Shown here: piece after piece, positions 43,044 to 52,078 of the stretch
Layout of the letters: every line of letters begins with the position of its first letter
How positions within the stretch are numbered: the first letter of the stretch is position 1
Source of the DNA: Chloroflexota bacterium
GTDB taxonomy: Bacteria; Chloroflexota; Anaerolineae; Aggregatilineales; Phototrophicaceae
NCBI GenBank assembly: GCA_016223085.1
Contig: JACRPS010000004.1
Coordinates: forward strand, 124,001 to 188,000
Direction: 5' to 3'
DNA: 64,000 nt
Translations under genes and position numbers: made by a program
The notes under the pieces: generated by a model
The model's input: only the letters and a program-made list of their open reading frames with translations
What the model was told of the DNA's origin: nothing
Databases searched by the model: none

Positions 43044-45704
43044 TCAACCTTCTAAATATTTTAGCAGGTGCGCTAGTAACCAGCGCCCGGCGGGACTGAA
43101 CTTCAGACCGATCACCTGATCGCCCGCGCCACCGGCAAGCCGCAGCGTGGACAGCAGCAGTTTACCAGTGCCTAGCTGTGCTTCCACCAGATAGTCCATC
43201 ACGGTGAACAGGCGCGCGTCCAGCCGACGAATGATCGGGGTGACAGCAGTTATGTCAGGCCATTGGTCTGCCAGCCGGTCGGTGTCCAGCGCAGAGTCGG
43301 TGGCGAGATGGTAAAACTGGAGATCGGCGTAACCCCGGTGCGGGAAACCCGCCAGCGCCGGATGGTCGTACAGCAGCTTGATCGCCTCCCGCCAGAACGG
43401 TTTCGGCGCGACTGGCAGCGTACCCGGGCCAGTTTGCAGCACGAGCGCCCGCCCCCCCCGCCGTACCCACTCGCCCACGTCGGGCGTAAACGCGCCGGTA
43501 ATCAGCACGCGGCAGTGCAGGGTGGCGAAGTCCGGCTGGCGCGTGATGTCCCGCGCAGCGTCACGCAGATCGTCCAGCCCGCCCAGGCAACCCGCCGGGT
43601 CGTACAGGGCCAACCCATCCGCCCAGACCGCTACTGCCGGATATACCCAGAGCGGCCAGTGGTTGCGGACGTCGTTCAGTTCAACGAGCAGCGTGTATTC
43701 CACCGGCGCATCAACTGTCGGGGTTATCAACTCAACGGAGGCAATCTGCCGAGGCGCGCCGCCGGGCAGCGGACCGGGAACGTGGGTCTGCCCGGCCTGC
43801 ACCGTCTGCCCATCTGCCGCCAGCAGCCGCCAGTAAAGGTCGCCCCCCGGTAGGTCCTCGCCGGCATGGGATAACACCACGCGGAAGCTGACCGGCGTAT
43901 TTGCCGGATGGTTGAGGCGGTCAACCGGCGCGGGACGGTCGCCCCCGTGTTTCCAGATACGGGCGCGCCCCTGTTCCAGCACCAGCACCGCATCGGCATT
44001 AAACTCGCGGAAGGCGTCCGGTGCGTATTTTAGCCGTTCCAGATCATCAAACATGGACGAGGTCGCCAGCGGTGTATTGCGTATGCCTGTCACCACGTAG
44101 CCACCCATGCCGCTGCGCGCCCGCACTTTTTCCAGTATCGTTTTGCGCACCACAAACGACTGCTGGCGCGAAATCCGCTGGAGCGCCTGTCCGTCAAAAC
44201 CGAGATCGAGCGCGGCCATCCGCTGCTTCTGCTCAGGATATGCCAGGATGCTGATCGGATGAATTGGGTTGCGTTCGGTCAGCCACCAGGGCAGCGACCC
44301 GCCATAGGCAGCGGCGATTTCATCCAGATCGCGGTAATCGTCGGCGTCGCAGAATTCGCCAAAAATCCAGGGGCGCGGCGGACGCCAGTCACGATGAAAG
44401 TGATCCACCAGCGGGTTAAAATAGTGCAGATCGGCGTAAAAGTGGTAGTCGTTAAAATCAGCGAAGTCAAATGCCAGCCCGCCGTAGGCTTCACCCGAAC
44501 CGCTGTTATCACACAGCAGCGCCCCGCGCGTCCCATCGCGGGCAATGGTATTCAAGCGCGACAGCAGTTCGTCATCCACGCCTTCGCCCAGTTCGCAGCC
44601 CAGGCTGTACAGCACCAGCGACGGATGATGATGTACTGCCGCGAGGATGTCGGCATACTCGATGGGCGCCTGCGCACGCAGCCGGGGCGTGACCTGCGGC
44701 AGCCACATCGGCAGCTCCAGCCACAGGAACATACCTTCTTCGTCGGCGATCTCAAAATACAGCGGTGACGGCACGTACAGGCACAGCTTGACAAGGTTAT
44801 AGCCCAGTTCGCGCACTCGCCGGAACTCGTCCCGAATCGTTGCTTCGTCCGGCGCGGGGCAGAGGATATCGGGATACCAGCCCCAGTTGAGGACTCCGCG
44901 CAGGGACACTGGCACGTCGTTAAACAGCAGTTGCTCACCCTGGTTCGACAGACTGCGGAAGCCAAACTGCCGCTGCAAGCGCGCCCGCACCTGCACGCCG
45001 TCTACCAGCGTGATTTCGGCGGTATACCGGTAGGGATGGTCGGGCTGCCAGAACTGAATATTGCTCACCGCCAGCGTAACATCCAGCGAGTCCGCGTGGG
45101 TAACGTGCTGTACGACCTCGCTGCCATCCGGGGACAGGATTCGTACCCTGGCCTGCATCCCTGCCGAACCGTGAAACGCCGCGCGAACGGATACTGTACC
45201 CGTTTCGGCGTCACTTAACACCCACACATCGCTGATTGCCGCGCCAGGGAAGACAACCAGCCGTGCGCGTTGCCAGATGCCGCCAAACGGGATTGCCACA
45301 TCCGGCAGGAAGCCCGCCAGCGACTCGCGCATCGGGAAACGGTCGCCCGGCTTGTACACTGTCAGCCGGATGTCGTTTGTCTCTCCAGGGCGAATCACGT
45401 CCGCTACGTCAAACGCGAAGGGAGTCCACAGGCCGGTATGGCTACCAACTGGAACGCCGTTGACTTCCACCTCGGCGTAATAGCTCACGGCGTCGAATTG
45501 CAGTTGAACGCGCTGCCCCTGCCAGTCCGCCGGAACAATCACACGCCGCTGATACACCGCCGGCCCATCCACCCGGCGGGCATAACCCTGCGCTTCCCAT
45601 ACGCCGGGGGTCTGAATCGTCCCGCTTTGTCCTGCCAGCGAAAATTCCCATATGCCGTCAAGCGGCAGCACGGCGGCCAGTTCGTTGTGCCACTGGTTCA
45701 TCAT
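43044..45704 (-). CDS. Glycoside hydrolase family 2-like protein
   Basis: This 886-residue protein has the GH2 order. Residues 1-180 are a jelly-roll sugar-binding domain (LPLDGIWEFSLAGQ, GYARRVDGPAVYQRRV), then come an Ig-like domain and a TIM barrel from about 280. The general acid is expected at E371 in LYSLGCELGE, where the usual Asn before Glu is Cys, and the nucleophile at E450 in WIFGEFCDAD. C-terminal modules of about 300 residues follow. No signal peptide is seen, so it acts in the cytoplasm on imported oligosaccharide. It overlaps the GH172 stop as ATGA. The substrate is unknown. Confidence 0.85.
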   Translation of the reverse strand: MMNQWHNELAAVLPLDGIWEFSLAGQSGTIQTPGVWEAQGYARRVDGPAVYQRRVIVPADWQGQRVQLQFDAVSYYAEVEVNGVPVGSHTGLWTPFAFDVADVIRPGETNDIRLTVYKPGDRFPMRESLAGFLPDVAIPFGGIWQRARLVVFPGAAISDVWVLSDAETGTVSVRAAFHGSAGMQARVRILSPDGSEVVQHVTHADSLDVTLAVSNIQFWQPDHPYRYTAEITLVDGVQVRARLQRQFGFRSLSNQGEQLLFNDVPVSLRGVLNWGWYPDILCPAPDEATIRDEFRRVRELGYNLVKLCLYVPSPLYFEIADEEGMFLWLELPMWLPQVTPRLRAQAPIEYADILAAVHHHPSLVLYSLGCELGEGVDDELLSRLNTIARDGTRGALLCDNSGSGEAYGGLAFDFADFNDYHFYADLHYFNPLVDHFHRDWRPPRPWIFGEFCDADDYRDLDEIAAAYGGSLPWWLTERNPIHPISILAYPEQKQRMAALDLGFDGQALQRISRQQSFVVRKTILEKVRARSGMGGYVVTGIRNTPLATSSMFDDLERLKYAPDAFREFNADAVLVLEQGRARIWKHGGDRPAPVDRLNHPANTPVSFRVVLSHAGEDLPGGDLYWRLLAADGQTVQAGQTHVPGPLPGGAPRQIASVELITPTVDAPVEYTLLVELNDVRNHWPLWVYPAVAVWADGLALYDPAGCLGGLDDLRDAARDITRQPDFATLHCRVLITGAFTPDVGEWVRRGGRALVLQTGPGTLPVAPKPFWREAIKLLYDHPALAGFPHRGYADLQFYHLATDSALDTDRLADQWPDITAVTPIIRRLDARLFTVMDYLVEAQLGTGKLLLSTLRLAGGAGDQVIGLKFSPAGRWLLAHLLKYLEG

Positions 45705-46771
45705 AACCTCGGCAGACGCGCTTCAACCGGCAGCAGCGGCGGGAACGGCGCGTGCGGTTCGGCCTGATACCAGTAGGCGGTTGAAGCGTAATCGTTGGTC
45801 AGCTTGTTGGCGTGACCGTGTTCGATGGTTACGCGAATGGACTTCTCAAAGAAAATCGGGTCTTCGATGTGGTAGCGGTAGACGCTGTTTTTGCCGCGCC
45901 AGGGCCAGTCCGGCGTACCCTGATTAAGGATAACACCGTGATACGGCGCGTTGTATTCCTGCGTCGGCGCGAAGGCCGTGTTGAAATAATCCTCCGTGCC
46001 CGTGCCGTGAATGCCCGGCCAAGGCGCGCCATCCACAAAAATCATATCATCACCCTCGCCGTACCAGTCGTTCGCCTGCCGCGAAAAGCAGTCAATGTCA
46101 AGGTGGCAGCCGACGTAATGCCCGCGCCCAACCGCATCCAGAATCACATAGTTGGTTTCGCCTGTGTTCGAGGTTCGCCACGCCAGCCGCATCGCGTCGG
46201 GGTTGTTTTCCCAGCGCACCGCCGGGTCAGCCCAGCCGGGTGTTGGATTCACCCGCCGCCACTGGGCGTGGAAGCGGCCATAATCGCTCAGGTCGGTATC
46301 GGGTGAGTACAATTCGTAATCCACATAGAAGTAGAAATTGAGTTTCTTACTGCACTCGTTCAGCACTTCCAGCCGCGCGCCGGTCTGGAACGGCATAGGA
46401 AACCAGCAGTTAAAGCCGCGCCCGTTTTCTGGACTCATTTGCAGCGGCAGGGAGACAAAATTTCTTGCCATCGCGTGCCCCATACCAAAAAAATCGCCAA
46501 TCGGCGTTTCTACGCTTGGCCCGGTTTCGCTGTCCCAGAACATCCGCAGCAGCACCTTGCGCAGCGCGTATTTATCATCCGACCACAGCGTCACCCAGAT
46601 GTGTTTGATACACCCAACTCCAGCGATAGCCGCGATATTGCGCGCCTGTCCCGGCTCAAATTCCCACCAGTCACTGTTGCCCCCCGCCGGGTCGTAGCTG
46701 GACAGGCGCAGCCGACGCACGCCGGGACGCAGGCGGGGCAGCCCGGCCAGCGTGCTCATGCCAAGAACCAT
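45701..46771 (-). CDS. GH172 (DUF2961) family glycosidase
   Basis: This 356-residue protein belongs to the DUF2961 family. Characterised GH172 members act on alpha-fructofuranosides or D-arabinofuranosides. The family core HGTGTEDYFNTAFAP with E260 and the FFGMGHAMARNFVSLPLQMS segment are present. It has no signal peptide and probably works in the cytoplasm as a multimer. An AAAGGAAAA site lies 8 bases before the ATG. It is the first gene of a two-gene operon read from a strong promoter, divergent from the ABC importer. Confidence 0.9.
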   Translation of the reverse strand: MVLGMSTLAGLPRLRPGVRRLRLSSYDPAGGNSDWWEFEPGQARNIAAIAGVGCIKHIWVTLWSDDKYALRKVLLRMFWDSETGPSVETPIGDFFGMGHAMARNFVSLPLQMSPENGRGFNCWFPMPFQTGARLEVLNECSKKLNFYFYVDYELYSPDTDLSDYGRFHAQWRRVNPTPGWADPAVRWENNPDAMRLAWRTSNTGETNYVILDAVGRGHYVGCHLDIDCFSRQANDWYGEGDDMIFVDGAPWPGIHGTGTEDYFNTAFAPTQEYNAPYHGVILNQGTPDWPWRGKNSVYRYHIEDPIFFEKSIRVTIEHGHANKLTNDYASTAYWYQAEPHAPFPPLLPVEARLPRL

Positions 46772-46839
46772 AACGGTTTTCCTTTCCGCGTTGAAGAATG
46801 TAATGGTCTGTAACAGTTCACCAACTTGTCTGTACCTTT

Positions 46840-46868
46840 AGTGTAGAAACGAACGCGAGGCGTGTCAA
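46840..46868 (-). promoter_or_regulatory. Promoter of the GH172/GH2 operon
   Basis: On the minus strand TTGACA (46868-46863) and TACACT (46845-46840) are 17 bases apart. The start would be near 46833, about 60 bases before the ATG. Confidence 0.65.
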
Positions 46869-46889
46869 GCCAGCTAGATTCCTTGACAC
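46862..46889. promoter_or_regulatory. Operator-like inverted repeat GTGTCAAG...CTTGACAC
   Basis: Perfect 8-base arms (46862-46869 and 46882-46889) with a 12-base spacer include both -35 boxes. A dimeric repressor bound here would control both operons at once. Confidence 0.55.
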
Positions 46890-46911
46890 CAGGAGACGAA
46901 ATGACTAAACT
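46883..46911 (+). promoter_or_regulatory. Promoter of the ABC importer operon
   Basis: TTGACA (46883-46888) and TAAACT (46906-46911) are 17 bases apart. The start near 46918 would give a leader of about 230 bases that contains a further inverted repeat. Confidence 0.6.
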
Positions 46912-46953
46912 ACCCGTTGAAAAGCTCCGATGAAGGAACGCTTTTAGCCGACT

Positions 46954-47003
46954 GACCAATGATCAAACATCTGTAACTATAACCGCCGTTGATAACATTG
47001 GTC
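46954..47003. repeat. Imperfect inverted repeat in the importer leader
   Basis: GACCAATG-ATCAA (46954-46966) and TTGAT-aa-CATTGGTC (46989-47003) pair except for a 2-base bulge. The loop is 22 bases. It may be a second operator or an mRNA structure. Confidence 0.4.
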
Positions 47004-47149
47004 TAGACATGGTTAAGTGGCAAAAGTGATTATTTGGAGCTATAACAGTCACAACGTAAGTTGACGTGAAAGGACAATGCCTATACAACCTCTAGTAGCA
47101 GCCACCTTTCTTCAAACACTGGGTTTTGCCTTAACTGAAAGGATTGAGC

Positions 47150-48499
47150 ATGTTACGTATTCCCCGTCCCATTACGCTGACCCTGTTAATCGCTGTATGC
47201 TGCCTGGTGCTGTCCACAACTGTGCTGGCACAGGACGCGGTTGAACTGAACGTCGTCGGCTTCGTTGTCCCCCTGGAAGAACAGGGCACACCACTGGATG
47301 AGGCCTATCAGAAGTTTATCGCGGATTTCGAAGCCGCCCACCCTGGCGTGACCGTCAATGCGCTGGAAACCCCGCCAGAATTTGACACCCAGCTTCTCGT
47401 TGACCTGGCCGCCGGCACCGCGCCGGACATCTGGAATCAGGATGCCTCAACACTGGCGCGGCTGGTGGACAGCGGCTACGTGCTGGACATGAACGAGTGC
47501 GTCAATCTCGTGCCGGAACTGAACCTCGACCGCTTCTTCCCCTCGGTGCTGGCGATTCATCAGCGTGAAGAAGGTGGCCCGATCTACGGCCTGCCAAACG
47601 ACTTTACGCCGATGGTGATCTACTACAATACGGCTGCATTTGAACGCGCCGGCGTCGAACCACCACAGGCTGGCTGGACGTGGGAGGAGTTCCGCGACAT
47701 CGCGCAGCGGCTGACGCTGGACGCCAATGGCAACAATGCCACCAGCCCGGACTTCGACCCGAACAACGTGACCCAGTGGGGCTTCCGCGTGCGTAAATTC
47801 GCGTTCGAGTGGCTCTACCGCGTCTGGCAGAACGGCAGCGACGTGATTTCGCCGGATGGCACGACCGCCAGCGGATACCTCGATTCGCCGGAAAGCATCG
47901 AAGCCATCACCTGGCTGCGCGATCTGGTGACGGAAGCGCAGGTTGCCCCGCCGCCCACCACGCTGGACCAGATGATTCAGCAGTTGGGTTTCCTCGACCG
48001 CTTCCTGCAGGGCGACTTCGCCATGTTTGATCGCGGCCACTGGGAACTGGTTGGCCTGCGCGCCAACGAGAAGTTCGAGCCGGGCATCTTCAAGGTTGTC
48101 GGCCAGCCGCAGAACAAGGAACGCGCGACTGTGCTGTACGAATCCGGTTTTGTGATCCGGGCGGACATCCCCGAAGAAAAGAAGCTGGCCGCCTGCCAGT
48201 TTGTGGAAGCCGCGACCAGCCGTGCCTACCAGGACACGAAGGTGCTGACCGGCATCGCCATCTCCGGCAACCAGGAAGCCGCCGAAGCCGCCATTGAACA
48301 AAGCCCGGACCCGGAAATCGAGCAGGCGTTCTTCGACGAAGTGCAGTATGGCCGTCCGCCGTATGGCTCAATTTACGCCAACTGGCCGACTGTCGAAGCG
48401 GCGCTGGACAGCATGATGGAACGTATCCTCGCCGGTGGTGAAGTGGAAACGGAAGTGGCCGCAGCGGTCGAAGAAATCAACCGCGAACTGAGCAAGTAA
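47150..48499 (+). CDS. Sugar ABC transporter substrate-binding protein (family 1)
   Basis: This 449-residue binding protein has a signal peptide (MLRIPRPITLTLLIAVCC, cleavage near VLAQ) and family-1 segments (PDIWNQDASTLARLVDSG, YYNTAAFERAGV, AMFDRGHWELVGLRA). It should bind a glycan fragment that is then imported by the two downstream permeases. The ATG at 47150 has AAAGGA 6 bases upstream; a TTG at 47144 is less likely. A strong hairpin follows it at 48517-48542, which may raise its level relative to the permeases. Confidence 0.92.
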   Translation: MLRIPRPITLTLLIAVCCLVLSTTVLAQDAVELNVVGFVVPLEEQGTPLDEAYQKFIADFEAAHPGVTVNALETPPEFDTQLLVDLAAGTAPDIWNQDASTLARLVDSGYVLDMNECVNLVPELNLDRFFPSVLAIHQREEGGPIYGLPNDFTPMVIYYNTAAFERAGVEPPQAGWTWEEFRDIAQRLTLDANGNNATSPDFDPNNVTQWGFRVRKFAFEWLYRVWQNGSDVISPDGTTASGYLDSPESIEAITWLRDLVTEAQVAPPPTTLDQMIQQLGFLDRFLQGDFAMFDRGHWELVGLRANEKFEPGIFKVVGQPQNKERATVLYESGFVIRADIPEEKKLAACQFVEAATSRAYQDTKVLTGIAISGNQEAAEAAIEQSPDPEIEQAFFDEVQYGRPPYGSIYANWPTVEAALDSMMERILAGGEVETEVAAAVEEINRELSK

Positions 48500-48516
48500 G
48501 TTTTACTGCCCTCCCG

Positions 48517-48542
48517 ATAGGCCGCCCGCGCGGGCGGCCTAT
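48517..48542 (+). terminator. Hairpin after the binding-protein gene
   Basis: A perfect 26-base palindrome (arms of 13) lies between the binding protein and first permease genes, followed by only a few T. It fits an mRNA-stabilising or partly terminating hairpin, as often found after binding-protein genes. Confidence 0.6.
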
Positions 48543-48567
48543 TCCTTTGCTTCTGGAGAACTGGTAT

Positions 48568-49536
48568 ATGCTACACAACCCTGCTGCGAGTGCCGCGCCG
48601 TCACCCGGCACGGGTGCGGGCGTGCTTGGCCGCCTGCTAACCCTGTGGCGGCGCTTCTGGAGCCGGTCGAACGAGAAGGTCGGCTATCTGTTCATTCTGC
48701 CATCGCTGATTCACCTCATCGCGTTTCTGTTTATCCCGCTGGTGTTCAGTTTCTTCCTGTCCTTCCGCGACTGGACCAAACCCAGTTTTGCCGACGCGCC
48801 TTACGTCGGGCTGGACAACTACCAATTCCTGCTGGGCGACCGGCGCTTCTGGCAGGCGATGGGCAATTCCGCCTACTATACGGCGCTGGCCGTGCCGCTG
48901 GGCATGGCCTTCAGTCTGGCGATTGCCATCGTCATGAACCAGAAGCTGAAGGGCAAAGCATTCTTCCGCACGCTCTTTTTTATGCCAGTGGTGTCGTCCT
49001 GGGTGGCCGTCTCGATCATCTGGCTGACGCTGCTCGACCCGAACGTCGGCATCGTCAACTATGTGCTGAAGCTGTTTGGCGTCACTGGTCCAAACTGGCT
49101 GGGCGACCCCCGTTCGGCCATGCCTTCGATTGCGCTGATCGCCATCTGGAAAAGCGCCGGCTTTAACATGGTGATCTGGCTGGCCGGGTTACAGGCCATC
49201 CCACAGGAACTGTATGAAGCGGCTGCGATTGACGGCGCGAATCGCTGGCAGTCGTTCTGGCGCATCACCCTGCCCCTGCTCGCGCCTACATCGTTTTTCC
49301 TGGCCGTGACCGGCGTGATCGGCGCGTTGCAGGTGTTTACGCCGGTGTACGTGCTGACCAAAGGCGGCCCGCTGGATTCAACCAACACGGCTGTGTTTCA
49401 CATCTACCGCCGCGCCTTCCAGGAATTTGACTTCGGTTACGCCTCGGCACAGTCTTGGGTGCTGTTCGCCGTGATCTTCGTGATTACCGTGATTCAGGTT
49501 GGCCTGCGCCGCCGCAACGAAGAAATCCAGTATTAG
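48568..49536 (+). CDS. Sugar ABC transporter permease, MalF/UgpA type
   Basis: This 322-residue permease has six predicted helices and the EAA loop YEAAAIDGANRWQSFWRITL. Its N-terminus is basic and Ala/Pro-rich before helix 1. The ATG at 48568, with GGAGAA 9 bases upstream, is better than the TTG at 48547, which has no such site. It works with the next gene and the binding protein at 47150. Confidence 0.93.
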   Translation: MLHNPAASAAPSPGTGAGVLGRLLTLWRRFWSRSNEKVGYLFILPSLIHLIAFLFIPLVFSFFLSFRDWTKPSFADAPYVGLDNYQFLLGDRRFWQAMGNSAYYTALAVPLGMAFSLAIAIVMNQKLKGKAFFRTLFFMPVVSSWVAVSIIWLTLLDPNVGIVNYVLKLFGVTGPNWLGDPRSAMPSIALIAIWKSAGFNMVIWLAGLQAIPQELYEAAAIDGANRWQSFWRITLPLLAPTSFFLAVTGVIGALQVFTPVYVLTKGGPLDSTNTAVFHIYRRAFQEFDFGYASAQSWVLFAVIFVITVIQVGLRRRNEEIQY

Positions 49537-49545
49537 GGGGCAGAG

Positions 49546-50397
49546 ATGGTTGAGAAACTCACACCACAGATGGTTATAACCCGCATCGTTGGTTATGGAG
49601 TGCTGATTCTCGTCGCCGGCATGATGATCGTGCCGTTTATGTGGATGGTGTCCACGTCGCTGAAAACCCCCGGCACGGAATTCTCCTATCCGCCGGAAAT
49701 CCTGCCGACGCAGCTGGACCTGACCAACTACCGCACGCTCTTTTTGAATCTGCCGTTTGGCCGCTATTTCCTCAACACCCTGTTTATTACGCTGGCAACG
49801 GTGGCCGGACAGCTCCTTATCTGTTCACTGGCGGCCTACGGCTTTGCCCGGCTGAACTTCATGGGGCGGGACACGATCTTTGTCCTGTACCTGACGACGA
49901 TGATGATCCCCTTCCAGATCACGCTGATTCCGCTGTACCTCATCATCACCCAGTTGGGCTGGGTGAACACCTACCAGGGTTTGATCGTGCCCGGCATCTC
50001 CAGCGCGTTTGGCATCTTCCTGCTGCGCCAGTCGTTTTTGAACATCCCGCGTGATTATCAGGACGCGGCGCGGATTGATGGCGCGAACGAGTGGCAGATT
50101 TTCTCGCGCATCTTCCTGCCGCTGAATGGCCCGACGCTGGCAACTTTGGGCGTGTTTGCCTTCATGGGCACGTGGACCGACCTGATCTGGCCGTTGCTGA
50201 TCGCCCGCAACGAACAGATGCGAACGCTGGAACTGGGCCTCGCCTACTTCAACGCCCGCCCCAACGCCTTTCTGCAACCGAACTGGCCGCTGCTGATGGC
50301 CGGTTCGGTCGTGGTGATGCTGCCGGTGCTGATCGTGTACATCGTGGCGCAGCGTTATTTCGTGCAGGGCATCGCCCTCAGCGGCGTGAAGGGCTGA
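49546..50397 (+). CDS. Sugar ABC transporter permease, MalG/UgpE type
   Basis: This 283-residue permease has the EAA-like loop YQDAARIDGANEWQIFSRIFL and the typical end YFVQGIALSGVKG. Six helices are predicted. A GGGGGCAGAG site precedes the ATG. It lies 9 bases after the first permease and 1 base before a hydrolase gene. As in the first importer, the ATPase gene is missing. Confidence 0.93.
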   Translation: MVEKLTPQMVITRIVGYGVLILVAGMMIVPFMWMVSTSLKTPGTEFSYPPEILPTQLDLTNYRTLFLNLPFGRYFLNTLFITLATVAGQLLICSLAAYGFARLNFMGRDTIFVLYLTTMMIPFQITLIPLYLIITQLGWVNTYQGLIVPGISSAFGIFLLRQSFLNIPRDYQDAARIDGANEWQIFSRIFLPLNGPTLATLGVFAFMGTWTDLIWPLLIARNEQMRTLELGLAYFNARPNAFLQPNWPLLMAGSVVVMLPVLIVYIVAQRYFVQGIALSGVKG

Positions 50398-50398
50398 T

Positions 50399-51994
50399 AT
50401 GCAGTTCTACAGCTTTGATAATCACGACCCGATCCTTGAAGTCAATGGCTGGAAGCTCAGTTTTCAGGTCATCTCGCTGGAAAACGTGTACGGCCTGTCG
50501 CCGGAACATACAACTATCAGCGAGGACGGCGCGCGCTGGCGACTCGATTGTTCGCAGTTGACATGGGGCGGCGGGCAGCACACAGCAGCGGGCAGCCTTA
50601 CGGCAGAAGCGGACATTACGCTGAACCAACTACGGCTTACCGTTCGTGCAGGGGCGCAGGAGAAAATCAGCAGCGTAAAAATCCTGATCCGCGATCTGCC
50701 ACCGGTACGTCCGCTGGACATGCTCGACCAGCCGCGCGACGTGCCGGTGGATGGCCTGCTTGACCGCTACCCTAATCCACTGCGCCTGCCTGTCTGGATG
50801 GCCGTCCTGCCGGATAATACGCTGCTCGGTTTCCGCTGCGAGGATGCGGCCTACCGCGTCAAACGCTTTTGCGCCTACCGCGAACGTATGGGGGTGCTGG
50901 CGGGTCAATACGCGATAGAGTGCATCCATGAGGAAGATGCGCGTTACTTTGATAGGCAGATCACCGTGCCGGAGTGGATTTTCGAGCGAGTGACTCAGCC
51001 GGCGGCGTTCCGGCAGGCGCAGCTACAATTCAACGAAGACTGCGCCGGCCTTATCCCGTGGGAGCAGCGCGGTGAGGTGCCCGGCTGGGCGCGTGAGCTG
51101 CGGCTGGTGCTGACGCTGCACGGGATGCACTGGTCGGGCTATATCTTCAACGATTACGCCCGAATGCTGGACACAATTCGGTTTGTGGCGGATCGCATCG
51201 AAGGCCGCCACGTGCTGGCGTATCTGCCTGGCTGGGAAGGCCGCTACTACTGGCAGTACGGCGACTTCCGCCCCGAACCACTGCTTGGTGGCGCGGACGG
51301 TTTTGCTCGATTGTGCGATGAGGCGCGGGCGCTTGGCGTGCATATCATGCCGATGTTTGGCGGCAACTGCGCCAACGCCTGGATGCCGAACTTCCACACT
51401 TTCGGCCCGTCATCGTATATGAAATCGGCCACACGTAATATCTTCCTGGGCAACCAGCCAGACTGGAACACCAGCCGCGCCCACGACACCGGCTGGCAGG
51501 CATGGCTAAACCCCGGTGCGCCTGCCTGGCAAATGGAACTCACACGGCAGATAGTGACGCTGGCCGACCGCTATGGCTTTGATGGGGTGTTTCTGGACAC
51601 GGTCGAAGTGTTCACGAATGACCCCGACTTTAACATCCGGGAAGGGTATCACCAGATGGTCAGCCGCCTGCGTCATGGCAGGCCGGAAATGCTGGTCGCC
51701 GGTGAAGACTGGTACGACGGTCTGCTGCCGATCTTCCCACTATTCCAGCAAACTTCAAAGTGGCGGCAGGTACCGGATTGGGTAGGGCGTTATGCTCGCC
51801 TGATGGGGCACATCTGCGATGGTGAAGCCAGCCGGGGCAGCACCGGCGTGTTTGAGTCCGGCTACGCGCTCTACGAACGCCTGCCGGATAAGCCGTTTTA
51901 CATCCCTACACTGGCGTTTGTAGACGGCACGCTGGAAAACGCGCGCGATGAGATTGAAGCGGTGATTGCGCTGACAAATACTCGTTTACCTTGA
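50399..51994 (+). CDS. Putative TIM-barrel glycoside hydrolase (family unclear)
   Basis: This 531-residue protein starts one base after the permease stop, so it belongs to the importer operon. It has an N-terminal beta-rich domain (about 1-190), then a barrel with LTLHGMHWSGYIFNDYARML and HVLAYLPGWEGRYYW. Candidate catalytic acids are D400 in FDGVFLDTVE and E436 in LVAGEDWYDG, which resembles GH-D/GH101-like barrels and DUF6259-type proteins. No signal peptide is seen. It may cut the imported oligosaccharide. The family assignment is tentative and the activity unknown. Confidence 0.7.
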   Translation: MQFYSFDNHDPILEVNGWKLSFQVISLENVYGLSPEHTTISEDGARWRLDCSQLTWGGGQHTAAGSLTAEADITLNQLRLTVRAGAQEKISSVKILIRDLPPVRPLDMLDQPRDVPVDGLLDRYPNPLRLPVWMAVLPDNTLLGFRCEDAAYRVKRFCAYRERMGVLAGQYAIECIHEEDARYFDRQITVPEWIFERVTQPAAFRQAQLQFNEDCAGLIPWEQRGEVPGWARELRLVLTLHGMHWSGYIFNDYARMLDTIRFVADRIEGRHVLAYLPGWEGRYYWQYGDFRPEPLLGGADGFARLCDEARALGVHIMPMFGGNCANAWMPNFHTFGPSSYMKSATRNIFLGNQPDWNTSRAHDTGWQAWLNPGAPAWQMELTRQIVTLADRYGFDGVFLDTVEVFTNDPDFNIREGYHQMVSRLRHGRPEMLVAGEDWYDGLLPIFPLFQQTSKWRQVPDWVGRYARLMGHICDGEASRGSTGVFESGYALYERLPDKPFYIPTLAFVDGTLENARDEIEAVIALTNTRLP

Positions 51995-52032
51995 CTATAC
52001 GAATATAGGCAGCAAAGAGCCGCAATAAAGAC

Positions 52033-52061
52033 TCTGCCCCAGACGCGGTGTCCGGGGCAGA
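52033..52061. terminator. Hairpin between convergent genes
   Basis: TCTGCCCC (52033-52040) and GGGGCAGA (52054-52061) form an 8-base stem with a 13-base loop between the hydrolase and emfourin-like genes. There is no long T run, so termination is only suggested. Confidence 0.4.
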
Positions 52062-52078
52062 CACCTGGCATAACGAAC

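Larger units (their letters stand above)
46772..47149. other. Divergent regulatory region of the glycan-use locus
   Basis: This 378-base non-coding region separates the GH172/GH2 operon from the ABC importer. It has two sigma-70-like promoters facing away from each other, an 8-base inverted repeat over both -35 boxes, and a second imperfect inverted repeat at 46954-47003. No regulator gene is adjacent. Confidence 0.7.
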
